Positions 45,032-57,650 of a stretch of DNA of 64,000 nt are shown one piece after another. Under the pieces are notes generated by a model. The model saw only the letters and a program-made list of their open reading frames with translations, did not search any database and was not told the DNA's origin. Positions within the stretch are counted from its first letter, which is position 1; each line of letters begins with the position of its first letter. This DNA comes from Pohlia nutans (Eukaryota > Streptophyta > Bryopsida > Bryales > Mniaceae), in contig CM040094.1 of NCBI GenBank assembly GCA_022496805.1, positions 7,463,501 to 7,527,500 on the forward strand, given 5' to 3'. Position numbers and translations under genes: made by a program.

Positions 45032-48000
45032 ATGGCGGTGGCGGAGGGGAAACAGAGTGATGGGACGACTCCAGTTGAGGAGGTTTCTTCCGGCGAGGAC
45101 TACTCGTCAGAGAGCAACGCGGATGGCTCGGTTGTTGCTGGCGCGGGTGGCAAGGCGCGTGGCAAAGTGCGGCAATACGTGCGCTCCAGGCTACCGCGCC
45201 TGCGGTGGACGCAGGACCTGCATCACTGCTTCGTGATGGCCGTTGAGCGACTGGGTGGCCAAGAGAGTAAGTGAACTTACTGGTGTTTAATGCTCCACGT
45301 TCATATGGATCATGTGATGACGTGGGCATGCAAACTTGAAAGCTCTTCGGTAACTATGCAGGCTTCAGACGTGTCGTCAAGGAACCAAACCTCTTCAGTG
45401 TTGCTCAGAGATCAATCCAACTAATGCCTGCAGACAAGTGTACCATTGATTCATCTCTGGAACAGTTATGCAGTCATAACTGGACCTACTAGTCTTGCAA
45501 TATGGTGAATGATCGGTATTGCTTGAAACGCCATATTGGTTATATTGCAGACTCGTAACATTCATCTCTGGAACAGTTATGCACTGGTAACTGGTACTAG
45601 TCTGAAGGTGATTAGACTAGAAAATAACAGGGATTGGCCAATATAACCAATATGGCGTTTTAAGCAGAATGTTCCAATTGGCTTCTCCTGGAGTCCAGGC
45701 GTAGCTTGGAACAGAAGGCTCCAAAAGCTTGATGAGGAAATTCTAGACTGCAGAGATGAATCGGACCACAAATGGTAAATTAGTAAGTCACTATTAGTTT
45801 GATTAGCCCATTGGAGGAGTAGCTATATATATAACAACATCACAGTTCCTAAATGTTGCTTAACAAGTTGTTTGAGTTACTCCCCCACTTCGCTAACAAA
45901 CGTAGCACACAGTGTGTGATATTCTAGTAGCGAGTGCAAGGTGTAGAGTTTGAAGTGATCCGTGCGAGAGTTCTAGACTGCAGAGATGAATCCATCCCGC
46001 AAATGGTAAATTAGTAAGTCACTACTAGGATCATACACTGAATGCTACGTTCAATTGGGCCATTAGGAGAGTGGCTTATAACAACATCACAGTTCCTGAA
46101 TGTTGCTTAAGAAGCTGTATTGTTGCCTGAGTTGCTCTAACAAACGTAGCACACAGTGTGTGATCCTAGTAGTGAGTGCCAGGCGCAGAGTTGAAAAGTT
46201 GCTGTTCACTACTCACTAGTGCAGCGTCAGTTTCAAATGGCCCTGATATATTGAAAATACCTTCGAAGATTTCGAACTATCCCGCATTGTGTCTGAACCT
46301 TGCTTTTGCATAAGATGTTCAAAGCGGAGTGATAGCAAATTGAGTGCTTGTTCACCCAGTTGATTGTACGCGCAATGTTAACAGTTTTTTTTTTTTTTCT
46401 TCGGCCCCGAGTGTTTTATTCGACACTGACACTCTGTTGTGTTATGGATCTTTGGTGGATCAGAAGCAACGCCTAAGATGGTACTGCAGCTTATGGATGT
46501 GAAGGGCCTGACTATCGCCCACGTCAAAAGCCACCTGCAGGTTTTTGGTTCACTTCTCTTTAACGTCTGCAATAATAGCTTCCTTTTTTCATTGAAGGTC
46601 GCTAGTTTTGTTGACAATCCACTGAAAAAGTAGCCCCTGTCTCGATCGATTATTCCTTTATACGCGCCTTCACTGAATGATCGAGTGGGAACTTAACCCA
46701 ATCTGATCTTTTGCAGATGTACAGAAGCATGAAGAATGACGAGACGGCTCAAACTGGTACGTTTATCTGCTTTTCAAAAACTCTAGTTCCAACTTCCAAC
46801 TCTAGTCAATGAATGTAATCTACAGGTACCAGCTTGTGTGGGTCCATGCTCATAATGGTTTCTATTTGTACGCAACCGACAATTCACCGAAGTAAAAACT
46901 CGATCATGAATATGATCCTTCTCATCTTCAAACCCTCCTTATCAAGACATACTAAGCGCTCCTCTTTTGAACATCATTAAACAAGATCACCTGATATCTG
47001 TAACGTCACACTGGTTATATTGGCCAATCCCTGTTATTTTACAGGCCTAAATAACCAACATGACGTTCTGTATGAAATTCTTCAACTTGCTAAAGATTAA
47101 AGGGATGCTTACGAACGCCTTGAGTTCATATTTACACACATATTAAGCTGCTAATGGTAGTCTTCGTTGAAATGGCGTTAAAAATTAGAGCTGGAGTTTC
47201 CACGATCTGCAACTGGGATGAATATGAGCAACTGTTGATTTGTTTTTTCATGCGATTTTGTTCAGATCGATCTAAGCTACATTAAGCGCTTATCTTTCCA
47301 ACGACTGCATAACATCATTAATCAAGATCGCCTAATATCTGCAGCACAAAATCCTAAAGAGTACTTAAGAAATGCTTACCAACGCCTTGAGTTCTTATTT
47401 ACACACATTAAGCTGGTAATGGTCGTCTTTGTTAAAAATGGCCTTGAGCAACTGGTATCGATCATTCTGAAGTTTCACTAGTAATAGGATATTTGTCCTT
47501 TATAACTAGTCCTTTGTGACTTACATGGTCTTTTGTGACTCAATTCTTTAGAAAAGAAGTCGTTTTGAACCATTTATGTCACAAAAACCACTAATAAAAG
47601 ACCAAAGTCCTACTAGACAGTGTTTTAAAAACTAGCACTAGGGTCTCATATGCGATTCCCTGTGTGATTTCCCTGCGAGTCTCACTTTTCCCACTGAGTC
47701 TTAAAGTTGCTTATTCACCAGTTTAATGTTGGCTCACCTGCTTGAGAAAGGAAAGTTTAACAAGTGTCAACTCTTGAGGCTCGGTGGGGAAAGTGAGACT
47801 AAAAGAGAAACGCACACAGGGAAACCATTATGAGCTCCCTGTGTAGAGGCTCTGGAGTTTCCACACGATCGAGGTTATGAGCGACTGTTGATTTGTTTTT
47901 TTTTCATGTGATTTCGCGCAGATCTAAGCTACTGGCGAGGAGGCTCAGGACAATTCCAGCACCACCCGAATCTGTGGCTACAGTCAGCTGCCGAGTTGAA

Positions 48001-49803
48001 GAGGAGTGCGCAGCTGCTAGACTTGCCTATGTCAGGAGATCATAACTCAGAGCGGGGGCACACGGCCAAGGAGCAACTGGAGACGGAATGGGAGATGTGC
48101 CGCCGAGAGTACGATGCCCGGATCGCGTTGATGATGTTGATGGAGGGACGTAATATTAACGCAAATAATCCCACTGCAACCAGTACCGAATCCCGGCCTC
48201 CTCCTGCTGCCCAGCTTATGAAGCTTCTAGACGGTGGCTATACTGGAGCCAGACACGCTCACGGCGTTCGGAGCGACGAGGACACAGTGATCAAGCTCCG
48301 ACAGGTCTCGAATTTGCCTCCTTTCTTTCATTATTCGTTATTAATATTGAGACTTTTTGCAGATTTTGTGACGGAATGCTAGTTGTTCAAAAATTCATTT
48401 TAAAAATAGTAATTGAAACCAAAGAAAAATAATGTTCAAATAGTGATTTTGTAATGAAATTCTAAAAGTTGATGTTGTTACCTATTTAAAAATAATAATA
48501 GTAAAGAGATAAAACGGTTTATTTTAGAGTCTAGGATAAAAATGAGAGTGCGAAATGTTTCAATATAACAAACATGGCCTTCATATTATAATTTGACTTC
48601 TGCATGTATTAACTGTGCGTTGCAAGATACCTCATATTTCGTTAAAATGACGGATTTCAGTTTCACCTTATATCTATACTAGTCCTAGTTTTTTGAGCTC
48701 GATCTGAAACACACACATGAACTGAAGTTTAAAATTGCTGGCTTGATATAATTTGTTTAAATGGCGAGTTTCAAAGCGCCAAAATTGTGACATTCAAGTT
48801 AAAAACTAGGACTATGGACACTCTAAAAACTAGGACTATGGTAGTGTAGATCTCATGTTCTAGATGGTCCATCTGGAACATGAGAAAACATTGACATGGG
48901 ACACAGTGCCACTGTCTTGTTGTGGATAATGTCCTGGGTGAGAAATTGTTTTCCCAAAAAAAAATCAAACTAGTTAGTACTTGGGACATTAACCAGTCTT
49001 GTTGTGGTTAATGTCTTGGGCGAGTATTATTTTCCTAAAAAATCAAACTAGTTAGTACTTGGGACAGTCTCCCAGAAAAAAAAAAAATCTCGTGGAAAAA
49101 GTGCCAATCTCTTGAAACTTTGTCATTTTAACAATTTAATGAATATGACCTAAAGTTATATGGTAGAGAAACGTACAAGTTATGGTAAGAATTTGATATT
49201 AGATGCTCGATTTTATTTTTAACTGATGTGGAGGATGGAAAAAAAAACAATGTGCAGGATGACCGATTGGGCAACCACGATCAGTTGCCAGGGTCGACCT
49301 CAGCATCCAGGCCCATAGACCGAGCCACGAGCTTCGGCAACATTTATGAGTCTAGCAACATGATGATGGATGAACGAGAACACGTCGAGTATTTCCGAAA
49401 CTCATCCCCGGCAGTTCTGCGAGTCAACGAGCGAGGACCACCGGGCATGGTGCAGCAGCAGCCTGAATCACGCTACAACTACTGGCCGCGGTTCAATGAT
49501 GAGAGCGTGGTGTCACGCCCACACTCGTGGCCAGGCAGCAGCTTCACCCCTGGAAGTCAAAGCCTGAGTAGTACCACACCGGCTATGTCCAACGAGCCCC
49601 ATGTGCGTTTTGTTGACTACTTGCAGTCGTCGTCCCCAGCGCAGAGCCGGACTGATGATGATGATCACCACCACATGCGCGCTGCAAGGGATAGCCATGT
49701 TCAGTTGGATTTGACCATGTCCACTGGGTCCATAGAGAGTTCGGTTCACGACCCCCATCCAAATTTAGTGGAGCTCAACCTTACTTTAGAGCTCGCTATG
49801 TAA
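45032..49803 (+). CDS. GARP/G2-like (MYB-related) transcription factor, five exons
   Basis: Exons: 45032-45266, 46464-46540, 46717-46756, 47922-48304, 49258-49803. All introns are GT-AG and phases agree, giving about 426 aa. Residues about 53-122 form the GARP DNA-binding domain: RSRLPRLRWTQDLHHCF, AVERLGGQEKATPKM, DVKGLTIAHVKSHLQ, MYRSMKND. It is split after GGQE and after SHLQ, as in plant relatives. The domain resembles the Arabidopsis At2g38300/At2g40260/At1g14600 group more than KANADI (from memory). An acidic/serine N-terminus (EEVSSGEDYSSES) precedes it. Exon 4 carries QLLDLP and a predicted helical KEQLETEWEMCRREYDARI. The C-terminus has LDLTMS and ends VELNLTLELAM, an LxLxL EAR-type repression motif, so a nuclear repressor is likely. 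The first ATG is used; an in-frame upstream ATG was not seen. Exon 4's donor (CAG|GTCTCG) is the least certain junction. Confidence 0.88.
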
Positions 49804-50400
49804 GGGGGGAGGCATTGGATCGAGGCTAGGGCTTGGGAAGACCCAAGGCGTTGAGGTGCTGAGATCCAGCCCAAGATGTACCACTACTAGCAAAGGCATC
49901 GCTTCTCACTCAGAAGAGTGTCAGAGTTCACTGTACACACTTATCCTACATGACAAATTGCACTCACCAAGTCTGGGAAGTGAGTGTGAAGTGGCGCCGT
50001 TTAACTCACTACCGAGTGAAAAGCGACGCCTTCTCCTTGTAGTGCACTGCCTCCCCTGCCGTAAAGCAATGGGCACGTGGTTCCCCTTGGCTCCCTACAA
50101 GTTCACCGTGTTCCCTCTCATGGAAGGTTTCGCGAACTAGCATGGTTTCGTGTGCCGGCACTCATAACTTTTGATGGGTGCCGTTTCCCCAAATAACCGG
50201 CATGATTTTGCACTGCTAAATCATGGCCAGTGCTTTACGTCCAGTAGATGATATGAGTGTACAGAGTTTTAGGGCTTTTTTTTTTCAATTGCTAGAATTC
50301 ATATCAGACTTGGAATTATTCTACTGTCAGTTGTCAGTAGCATAATTTCAGTTCTTCATTATGGTCATTGAACAAACGTTCCTCTTGAAATTATTAAAGA
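49804..50400 (+). other. 3' flank / probable 3' UTR of the GARP gene
   Basis: GC-richer transcribed-looking sequence continues to about 50250, then a T-run (50278-50286) and AT-rich DNA. ATTATTAAAGAG near 50390 could serve polyadenylation. No second gene seen. Confidence 0.35.
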
Positions 50401-51067
50401 GTTGTGACTGACCAGCCCGCAGGGGCCACAAGTGTTAGTAAAATTTGTTTAGGAGAGTAGAAACTATAGGTAGAGTGGATACTTAGTTTTTTCTTTTTTT
50501 TTGTTCTTTTTTGTACACTAGGAGACTTGCCTGGAAACATAGACTGGATTCTGCTTCTTTTAAGCTTTATAGAAGATTTTGCAGATGACCACATTCTGAT
50601 TATCTTCGCTCTGTAAACCACTGAAACATCTGCAACTGTGAGCTTTGTTGAGTTCCCTATGGATGCTAGCAGGGTTGTCATACAGTCTACCCTCCATAAT
50701 ATGATGATATTATTCTTTTAAACAATACACATGTGAGAAGTCATTTTTGTGACCAATCCATGCCTGCCACTATGAAGTTAGGACTTCCCAAACATGTCAT
50801 AATAGAGAGGGACAAGTGTATTCAGCAGGTTTGGATCATTGGACATGTCCTTATGGCGCAGGGGTACAAGACGATCCATTTGTCTTGTTAGGGTTGGACA
50901 ACATAAGATTTCAATAAGACAATTGTATGGATATGTTTGAATATGTTCTGAGAATATGCTTGAATATGTCCAAATATTTCAAACAGGCAAATCCGGCAGA
51001 TAGGCGATCCATTGGACGCTGTGACAACCACGGGTGTTAGACCAAAAGAAAACACTTGAATGGTTGC
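50401..51067. other. No recognisable feature
   Basis: Unassigned single-copy-looking sequence. ATATGTTTGAATATGTTCTG and related phrases repeat loosely at 50925-50975. Confidence 0.35.
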
Positions 51068-51385
51068 TGAGAGCATTCCCACCCATGCACGCTAGGACTA
51101 ACCCTCTCAAATTATTCATCTACATGTGAAGGGCCCTTGCACTCACACTCCTCCACCCTTGCACGCCCTTCACGTATCAAAAGTGTGCATCAAATAGTCA
51201 ATGGACCAATCACAAGTAGAATGAGAGGAATAATCATCGAATAGTCAACTCAATAGTGATTTCAAGGCCCAATTTCTAACACGCTAGAATCCAGAGTCAA
51301 GAAGCATTTTGAAAGGCCCCTTGAAACTTTTCATCCACTTCTTGAGGTCAGAGACCCTCTGAGGCCATGGGTGGCCATGCTCTGA
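51068..51385. mobile_element. PIF/Harbinger-like miniature element, 312 bp
   Basis: The termini are GAGCATTCCCACCCATGCAC and GGTGGCCATGCTC. The 3-bp duplication is TGA (51068-51070, 51383-51385). Nearly full-length match to 18118-18437, which has TTA flanks, confirming a 3-bp target duplication. Confidence 0.85.
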
Positions 51386-52570
51386 GGCTGGAGAAATCTG
51401 TTCTCTCCACCGGTCAGCAAAATTTGCAGAGAATGCCGGAATAGGCTAGGCCCTGCTGCCCCAGGCCCCCAGTTGAACATCAGTATCAATAAGTTATGTC
51501 AGTAGTTGATCATTCAGTTGTACATAACTAATTAAACCCGTATTCTGTGAAATTGGCACAGTTTCACTTGTCTAATTGAAATCTCAGATCTACTCCGCTC
51601 CTAGTTTTTGGATCAAGTTTTGGGCATTTGAACATTTTTCGCCATATTTTATTAAAATGGGGAATTTTCAAGAAACTAGCACTGGTCTGGAACAGGTCAT
51701 TGGTCTGGAATCTCTCATATGTACAAATGGCCACTAGATTTATGCCAGTTGTAGATTTCAAAAAGTCCCAATGTAATAAAAAGTCCCAACTAAATGAATA
51801 GTGCCATAAAACTCTAGTTTTTTTCAAAGTTTGCTGCATTTTGAATATTGCGATTTTTGGTGCTTTGGAATGTCATTGTATGGGATATGACTACATCACA
51901 ATTTTGGTGCCATTTTAAGTAATATGGCTAGTAAACCATGGCATATGTGTCAAATTTCATGAGTGCATAACATTCTATAGCATGGGGCCTTCATACATTT
52001 TAAGTAATTTCACCTTATTAAGAATTTGGTCCTTTTAAACTAGTCACCTGTAACTCATTTTTTTTAAAATAAAAAATATAAAAACATAAAAATTGGACCA
52101 TTTAGGTCACAAGGGACCAGTTTAAAAAGACCAAATTCCTACTAACTCAAATTCACTCTTTCAAAAGAAGAACATCCCTTTCCAGGATCGATTCCTACTT
52201 TTGCAACTTCATTTGAAATGCATTTGGTCACTTGGTGCTCTTGATCAATCCGCCAATCTCTTCATCAGAACAATATATAATCACGACATTTTAGGAAGGA
52301 CAACTGAAGGGACCCTCCAGCATTGCTATATGATGTTATGTGCACTATTGATGGTACAGAATCCTGCTTTACAAATCTGTACCAGTAATAAATTCTCGAG
52401 GACATTATCAGGGGAGAAATACAGTTACTGTATGTTTCACCTACTGGGCCACTGGCATATACATTTAGCTTTCATACATCCATGACAAGACAACTCTCAT
52501 GCTTATCATACGCAGTTTTGTAGGGCATTCATAACAAGTGTACCGTTGGTTTGGTCTCTTTTCTACTGTG
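51386..52570. other. 1.2 kb without a recognisable gene
   Basis: The segment 51755-51810 (GTAGATTTCAAAAAGTCCCA) resembles the arm of the 5289-5411 foldback. GGTCCTTTTAAACTAGTCAC and its inverse GACCAGTTTAAAAAGACC (52029-52130) form an imperfect hairpin of a third small foldback. The open frame 52201-52485 matches nothing known to me. Confidence 0.35.
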
Positions 52571-52861
52571 CTGAAACAACCCCGTCTCTAAATCCTGGTG
52601 GTCTTGAATGCGGGCACTATTCTTCCACCCCTCCTTTTTTTGGAATTTACATTTTGGGTACCTTCAGGGCTTTTTTTGACAATTTGTTTTAGTGATTTGT
52701 GGCCTACAACAACAAATTACCCTAGGGGGACCTACTTGGTAATAAAAAACTATTGGAGGAGGAGGTTGTTTTTGAGGTGGGGCCCAAACTGGACAAAAAT
52801 AGGGGCACTTTTGTCCCATTCATTCAAAACCACCGGGGTTGTAGAGAAATCCTGAAACAAC
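52571..52861. mobile_element. Mutator-like MITE with 10-bp target duplication
   Basis: CTGAAACAAC occurs at 52571-52580 and 52852-52861. Between them is a 271-bp element whose ends (TCTCTAAATCCTGGTGGTCT plus TGAATG, inverse CATTCAAAACCACCGGGGTT plus GTAGAGA) are imperfect inverted repeats. The duplication length fits Mutator-like elements (8-11 bp). Non-coding. Confidence 0.7.
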
Positions 52862-54200
52862 AAGCAAAGCCTTTGCATTAAGAAAAGTCAACACAAAGAA
52901 CAACCACCGAGAAAACCGAGCCAAGGAAGACCGCAGCTGGCAAGTAACATTTTAAATTTTTTAACCTCATAAGCCTAACCAACTGAACCTTCAAACCCCT
53001 ACCTAAAAAATTCGATTTCAGGTTGTCTAAATTTTAATCCTTTAATGCCCATAAGACCAATATTTAGTCACTACTTAGTGTTTTGCTGATATAACTCCAC
53101 ATGTGCAGTGAATGAAATTTGGTTGTCTTAAGAATGGAAGAGGAGGTATGCAATGTGCATCTTCGGCAAAATAGTAATAATAAAAATAATAAAATGAAAA
53201 TAAAATATGATTTGGAATTGTGAAGTTATCAAAATATCCATGTACAAAACACCATAATACTACAAATACCTCAAAATACAGCAAATACTTAGGAATACAA
53301 CACATGTATTGTGCGGTATAATTTTTTGTGTTTGGAAGTTCTTTATATTATATATTATATATTTTATATTATATACATATATATAGGATTGTGTTTTGTT
53401 GTTCATGTTCTGTTAGTGTATGTATTTTGATCTTGATCAATGTACCAACTCCTTTCATATTTTAACGTATAACTTTATCACAAAAAACTGTATGTAAATT
53501 TAGTACATATATGTATTCCTATGTGGACTTTGAAATTCATTAAAAAGTTGAGTATTCATCGGAAGGTGGTGTGAGTAAAAAAATCGGTCGCCCGATTTAT
53601 GATCACAAATGGGCCGGTGGTGGGTGCGAATGTATGTCTTCCAAGCAATGGACCTCCTTGTTCCTTGTGCAATTAAATGAACTCAATCTATCTTTGGCAC
53701 TTAGCATACAAAACTGGGCTTAGTTTTGTGAATGAAGGCTCTTAACTAGGTTTTCTGGGCTTATATCTAACAATTCCAGCACACCTTCTAGACTTGCAAA
53801 AGTGAATAAGTCAACTTAGAGCTTCCCATATCCCTTCCTAATGCAACCTAAACCACCACACATACTACCAACCACCTTAGCAATGCATAGACTCAATTTA
53901 AACATAAATTAGGGTTTTCTGGAGAATTTTGGGCAGCGCTTCCGCGTCATGCCAAAAACTCAGAAATTTAACCCTAAACTTAAAACACAATCAAATTGGA
54001 CGAAGGAACTCGGGCAGCGCTTCCGTGTCTCTCCCTTCACCGTCCCAAATTCACCACAAGACCATACAATCAGCATAAAACCATCCAAACATCAACAATC
54101 ATAAATAGCTCACTTTCACAACACAACCTTGAATTTTTACATACACAAGAAATGTTAGGTGATTAGCTCACTATTTCCACATCCATGCTGCCTTTTAACT
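52862..54200. other. Unassigned; diverged relative of the 8588-9405 element
   Basis: At 53220-53480 (ACAAAACACCATAATACTAC, CATGTATTGTGCGGTATAAT, CTGTTAGTGTATGTATTTTG) the sequence follows 8770-8960 with many changes. TTTTAATCCTTTAATGCCC at 53033 may be its decayed left end. GGGCAGCGCTTCCG(C/T)GTC is repeated at 53930 and 54012. Confidence 0.4.
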
Positions 54201-54811
54201 CACTAATGGTCTACTGATCATGCAATGGAACTTGAAACGCAAAAGAAGAACAAAAAAGAACAAGCACGGAGGGCTCCCTCCATAATATCACGCTATCAGT
54301 TTTCCATATTGTCACCATTTTGCACTGCCGCAGCTTGTGCGCGCCTCCGAAAACCTCCCTTCACTTCCGCGGCCGTTGCTCCCTTGTCCTTGCTCCAAAC
54401 GCCTTGAGCTTAGACTTTTTGGAAAGCCAACTTAATCATCTTGCTTGTCCTCAAAAACCAGATCTTGATTCGCCTCCACCTCCGAGATATCGCCCTCCAA
54501 GTCTTGGGCTCGAACTCTGTGATGGCAGCAGTACCTCCTTTCACTTCCGCGGCCGTTGCTCCCTCGTCCTTGCTCCAAACGCCTTGAGCTTAGACTTTTT
54601 GGAAAGCGGACTTGATCATCTACAAATCCTCCAATTTTCAAGACCTAACTACCTTTGCTCTAGCATCTATCTACCAAAGAAAATCAACCTATCCTATGTG
54701 ATTCGAGGGAGAGAGGAGAATGATCGCCTTTGGGCTTCAACCCAAGGGTTTTGCCCCCCTCCATCCGTTGCACTTCATCCAACTAGAACTCATCCAAAAA
54801 CCCTACTCTAG
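54201..54811 (+). other. GC-rich duplicated segment, possible decayed gene
   Basis: A 72-bp block starting CTCCCTTCACTTCCGCGGCC is repeated at 54355-54426 and 54535-54606 with one or two changes. The spacing is 180 bp, a multiple of three. A plus-strand frame (54320-54811) and a minus-strand frame (54432-54641) are both open through it and neither shows a recognisable domain. Base composition differs from the AT-rich surroundings. Confidence 0.35.
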
Positions 54812-56354
54812 TAAACACACACTAAACTATTAGTTACCGGGTCTTTTTTAGGTGTTAAAAATAGGACTAGGTCTTTTACCAATAGTCCCACGTTTACTTC
54901 CCAACAATAGCCCAACTTCTACTTCCTACATTAACTGCAAAATACCGTGAAATACACAAAAATTCACGATTAGTCGGTTAGAACACAAAATACGGCAAAA
55001 ATATCCAAAAACTAGGACAATTCAACCGACACATAAAGACTCCAATCACATACACTAATAATCCTACCAAATTAAGTACGCAGCTAAACCGCTGCAATTA
55101 GGAAAATATGATCAAGATTTCACGAAAAAATGCCGCGGTAAGAGTTTACCGCGGCCGTGGACCGTTTCGACGGTTCAGAGGTGGTATGGAAATTTGTTCC
55201 AAGAAGGTATTGAAGCTGTGAGTCATGTTAAAGTTATATAAAAAAAACTAAAAATAATAATTAAACTCTCGGAATGAAGCTTAGTAGAGAGAGGTCTTTG
55301 TACAAACTCAATGGCAATGCAAGTATGATTACAAATACGAGACATAATCTTGCATATGAATAGTTAGATATACACAAGCTTTTATTAGAATGTGTGAAAT
55401 TCAAGTATGCTCAATTTAGTGCAATTGGATTCTTTTTTAATTTCTTGATCCATTTGTGCGAAAAGACCACCCATTCAAAAGTACTTCTTGAAAAATGGGT
55501 TTTGTGAAAAACTAACTTGGGCACTAAAGAGTTAACAATGTAAAAGAATATAAAACCATCAATGCCTTGTAGCACTACACACTTCAATTCAAAATTTAAT
55601 TTGGAAAAATAAAAATAAAATAAAAAGAAAAAGAAAAAAGAAAAACCATACAATAGAAAATGATCTAACAAAGTCATTTCATGAATGTTATATTCTTTGT
55701 ACACTGGTAGATAGCGTGCTCGGCCATGACGGTCGACAAGTCATGTTGACTAATTTTTTTAAATTAAAATTCTTTTCAAAAAATGCCAAATTATGTGGAT
55801 ACTCTATTAGATTCTCTTTTTCACCTTTCAAATTTTTTTTTTTCTTAAAATAAAAAATTTGGGCTTCTAAAGATTTGGGCTTTTCTTTTATAATTATTTT
55901 TTACCGACGCTGACTGCCAAGTATAGTATTCAAGTAAGAATTTGGTTGGTGATTGAGGCTAGGTTCACTCGATTGAAAATTCAAAAAAATAGATGCAATC
56001 CATTGGTGCATTCTATCAATTGGTTTCTTTATTGATTTTGTGGAACCTTTAAATTAGCCTACAAAGAGTGCAAAGTTTTCAAGGGACGTTGTATGGAATC
56101 CAAAAATTGAGGAGCTTCTCACTTTTCGTGCTCCAAAATCTCCTCTTTATGTCAATTTGGAGAAATTGAAGGTACTTAATTTTTGGTAGTATAACAAGTC
56201 CTAATATTCAATTCTTCTTTTCTAGTCTCCCTTTTCTACATTTGTAAGTCATTAAAATTTGGAATATCCCATGCATTCACCATATCACTAACCCATTCTA
56301 AAATCTCTATTGATCAATACAAGATGCCATGTTTTGATAACAATAATTAGAATA
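54812..56354. other. 1.5 kb without a recognisable gene
   Basis: AT-rich. GGTAAGAGTTTACCGCGGCCGT (55138-55160) is a small palindrome-like motif. Open frame 55411-55704 (minus) translates a low-complexity A/T tract. Confidence 0.3.
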
Positions 56355-56433
56355 TTAACCCTTAAACATCACACATTTCCAAAATACATTGAAAAGTTAG
56401 TTGAAAGAGCACACCATTAGATTTAAGGGTTAA
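56355..56433. mobile_element. 79-bp TTAA-flanked micro-element
   Basis: The left end is TTAACCCTTAAACATC and the right end is AGATTTAAGGGTTAA. TTAA lies on both sides. The smallest bounded member of the TTAA class here. Confidence 0.6.
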
Positions 56434-56699
56434 TCAAATATCAATCATAATACTAAGAGACCATCCAATGGACTATATAACAAAGTCCCAGAAGAAAGTT
56501 AGATTTTTGTTCAACTATACTACGGTACTATGCTTTGAGGATGTCCTCAAAATTGCCTTAAAATAGCATGTGGGAGAGAATATATTGAAAGCCCTGTAAT
56601 ATTTTAGATTTTAGAGAGTCGTTGGTGTGAGAGCAATTAATGCTACTATAGTTCCCCTCTAGTTTCAATTGGATGACTCCACGGCCATTTACACTCACT

Positions 56700-56825
56700 C
56701 AACACTAGTAGAAAAGGTGGCATTGCCGAGGAAGATGCCCAAGCAAGTAGTGCCCAATTCCACGCATGCATAATAATTTTTCCTGTGCATCTGCTTGGGG
56801 AGGGCCATCTTTTCCACTAGTGCAA
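56700..56825. mobile_element. 120-bp CACTA micro-element
   Basis: The termini CACTAGTAGAAAAGGTGGC and the inverse of GGCCATCTTTTCCACTAGTG enclose 120 bp. The 3-bp duplication CAA lies at 56700-56702 and 56823-56825. The interior is partly inverted too (GATGCCCAAGCAAGTA with TGCTTGGGGA), so the whole element can fold. A second copy lies at 57533-57650. Confidence 0.85.
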
Positions 56826-57532
56826 CATTGAGTCAAGTTGTGTCATATTTGGCTAAAAAATTCCATTCATTTACTATTTATATGTAAAAGGTGATGAATT
56901 TATTCATTGGTGTGGAAGTCAAACCACACAAGACAAAAATGACATTTAGCAACAAAATTTTGTAAAAAAAAATGACAACTTGTTTTGTCTGAGAATAGTG
57001 GTGATGAGTTTTTATAATTAAACTTCCATTCCATTTCAAAATGGAAAATCTTGGTGTTGATATATTGGCATCTACAAGTATGAGTAGTAGAAAAACTTGT
57101 CAAAGATGACCTTGAAACGTCACTTTGTTTGTGTTATCAATAATACACATAACACAATTTCATGTTATCTCCGTTTTCAAAACACAAACAAAGTAACATT
57201 TTGATATCATCTTTAACAAGATTTTCTACAAGTATCTTCAAGTCAAAGGACACTTCTACCTTCCCTAAGAATGTTATAGAATTCACCCATGTCTTCCAAT
57301 TGAAAGCAACACAATTAATCTTTACAATATTTAGGCCAGCCTTTCTCTGTTTTTTACTTTCTTGCAATCAAGTTTCTTCAATTTGTGCCAAAATTAAAAA
57401 ATTAAAACAAATTAAATTGAAAATTGAGTAAATAACAAAGAAAAGAAACAAAGATTTCAGGTGCATTAGATTTGGAGCCATTTGGAAGCTATGCACATAA
57501 AATAAATTTCGATCCTAGTTGACAAATGGAAG

Positions 57533-57650
57533 CACTAGTAGAAAAGGTGGCACTGCCGAGGGAGATGCCCAAGCAAGTAATGCCCAATTCCATGCATGCA
57601 CAATGATATTGCCAGTGCATGTCCCTGGGAAGGGCCACCTTTTCTACTAC
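57533..57650. mobile_element. CACTA micro-element, second copy, decayed right end
   Basis: Starts CACTAGTAGAAAAGGTGGCA and ends GGGCCACCTTTTCTACTA. The terminal GTG is replaced by C directly before TTAACCCCTAAACG. About 86% similar by eye to 56703-56822. Confidence 0.75.

Noticed and set aside
44847..45329. 160-codon minus-strand frame over the GARP exon 1
   Set aside because: Antisense to a confidently identified coding exon and to the retroposon tail; proline/serine-rich without a domain.
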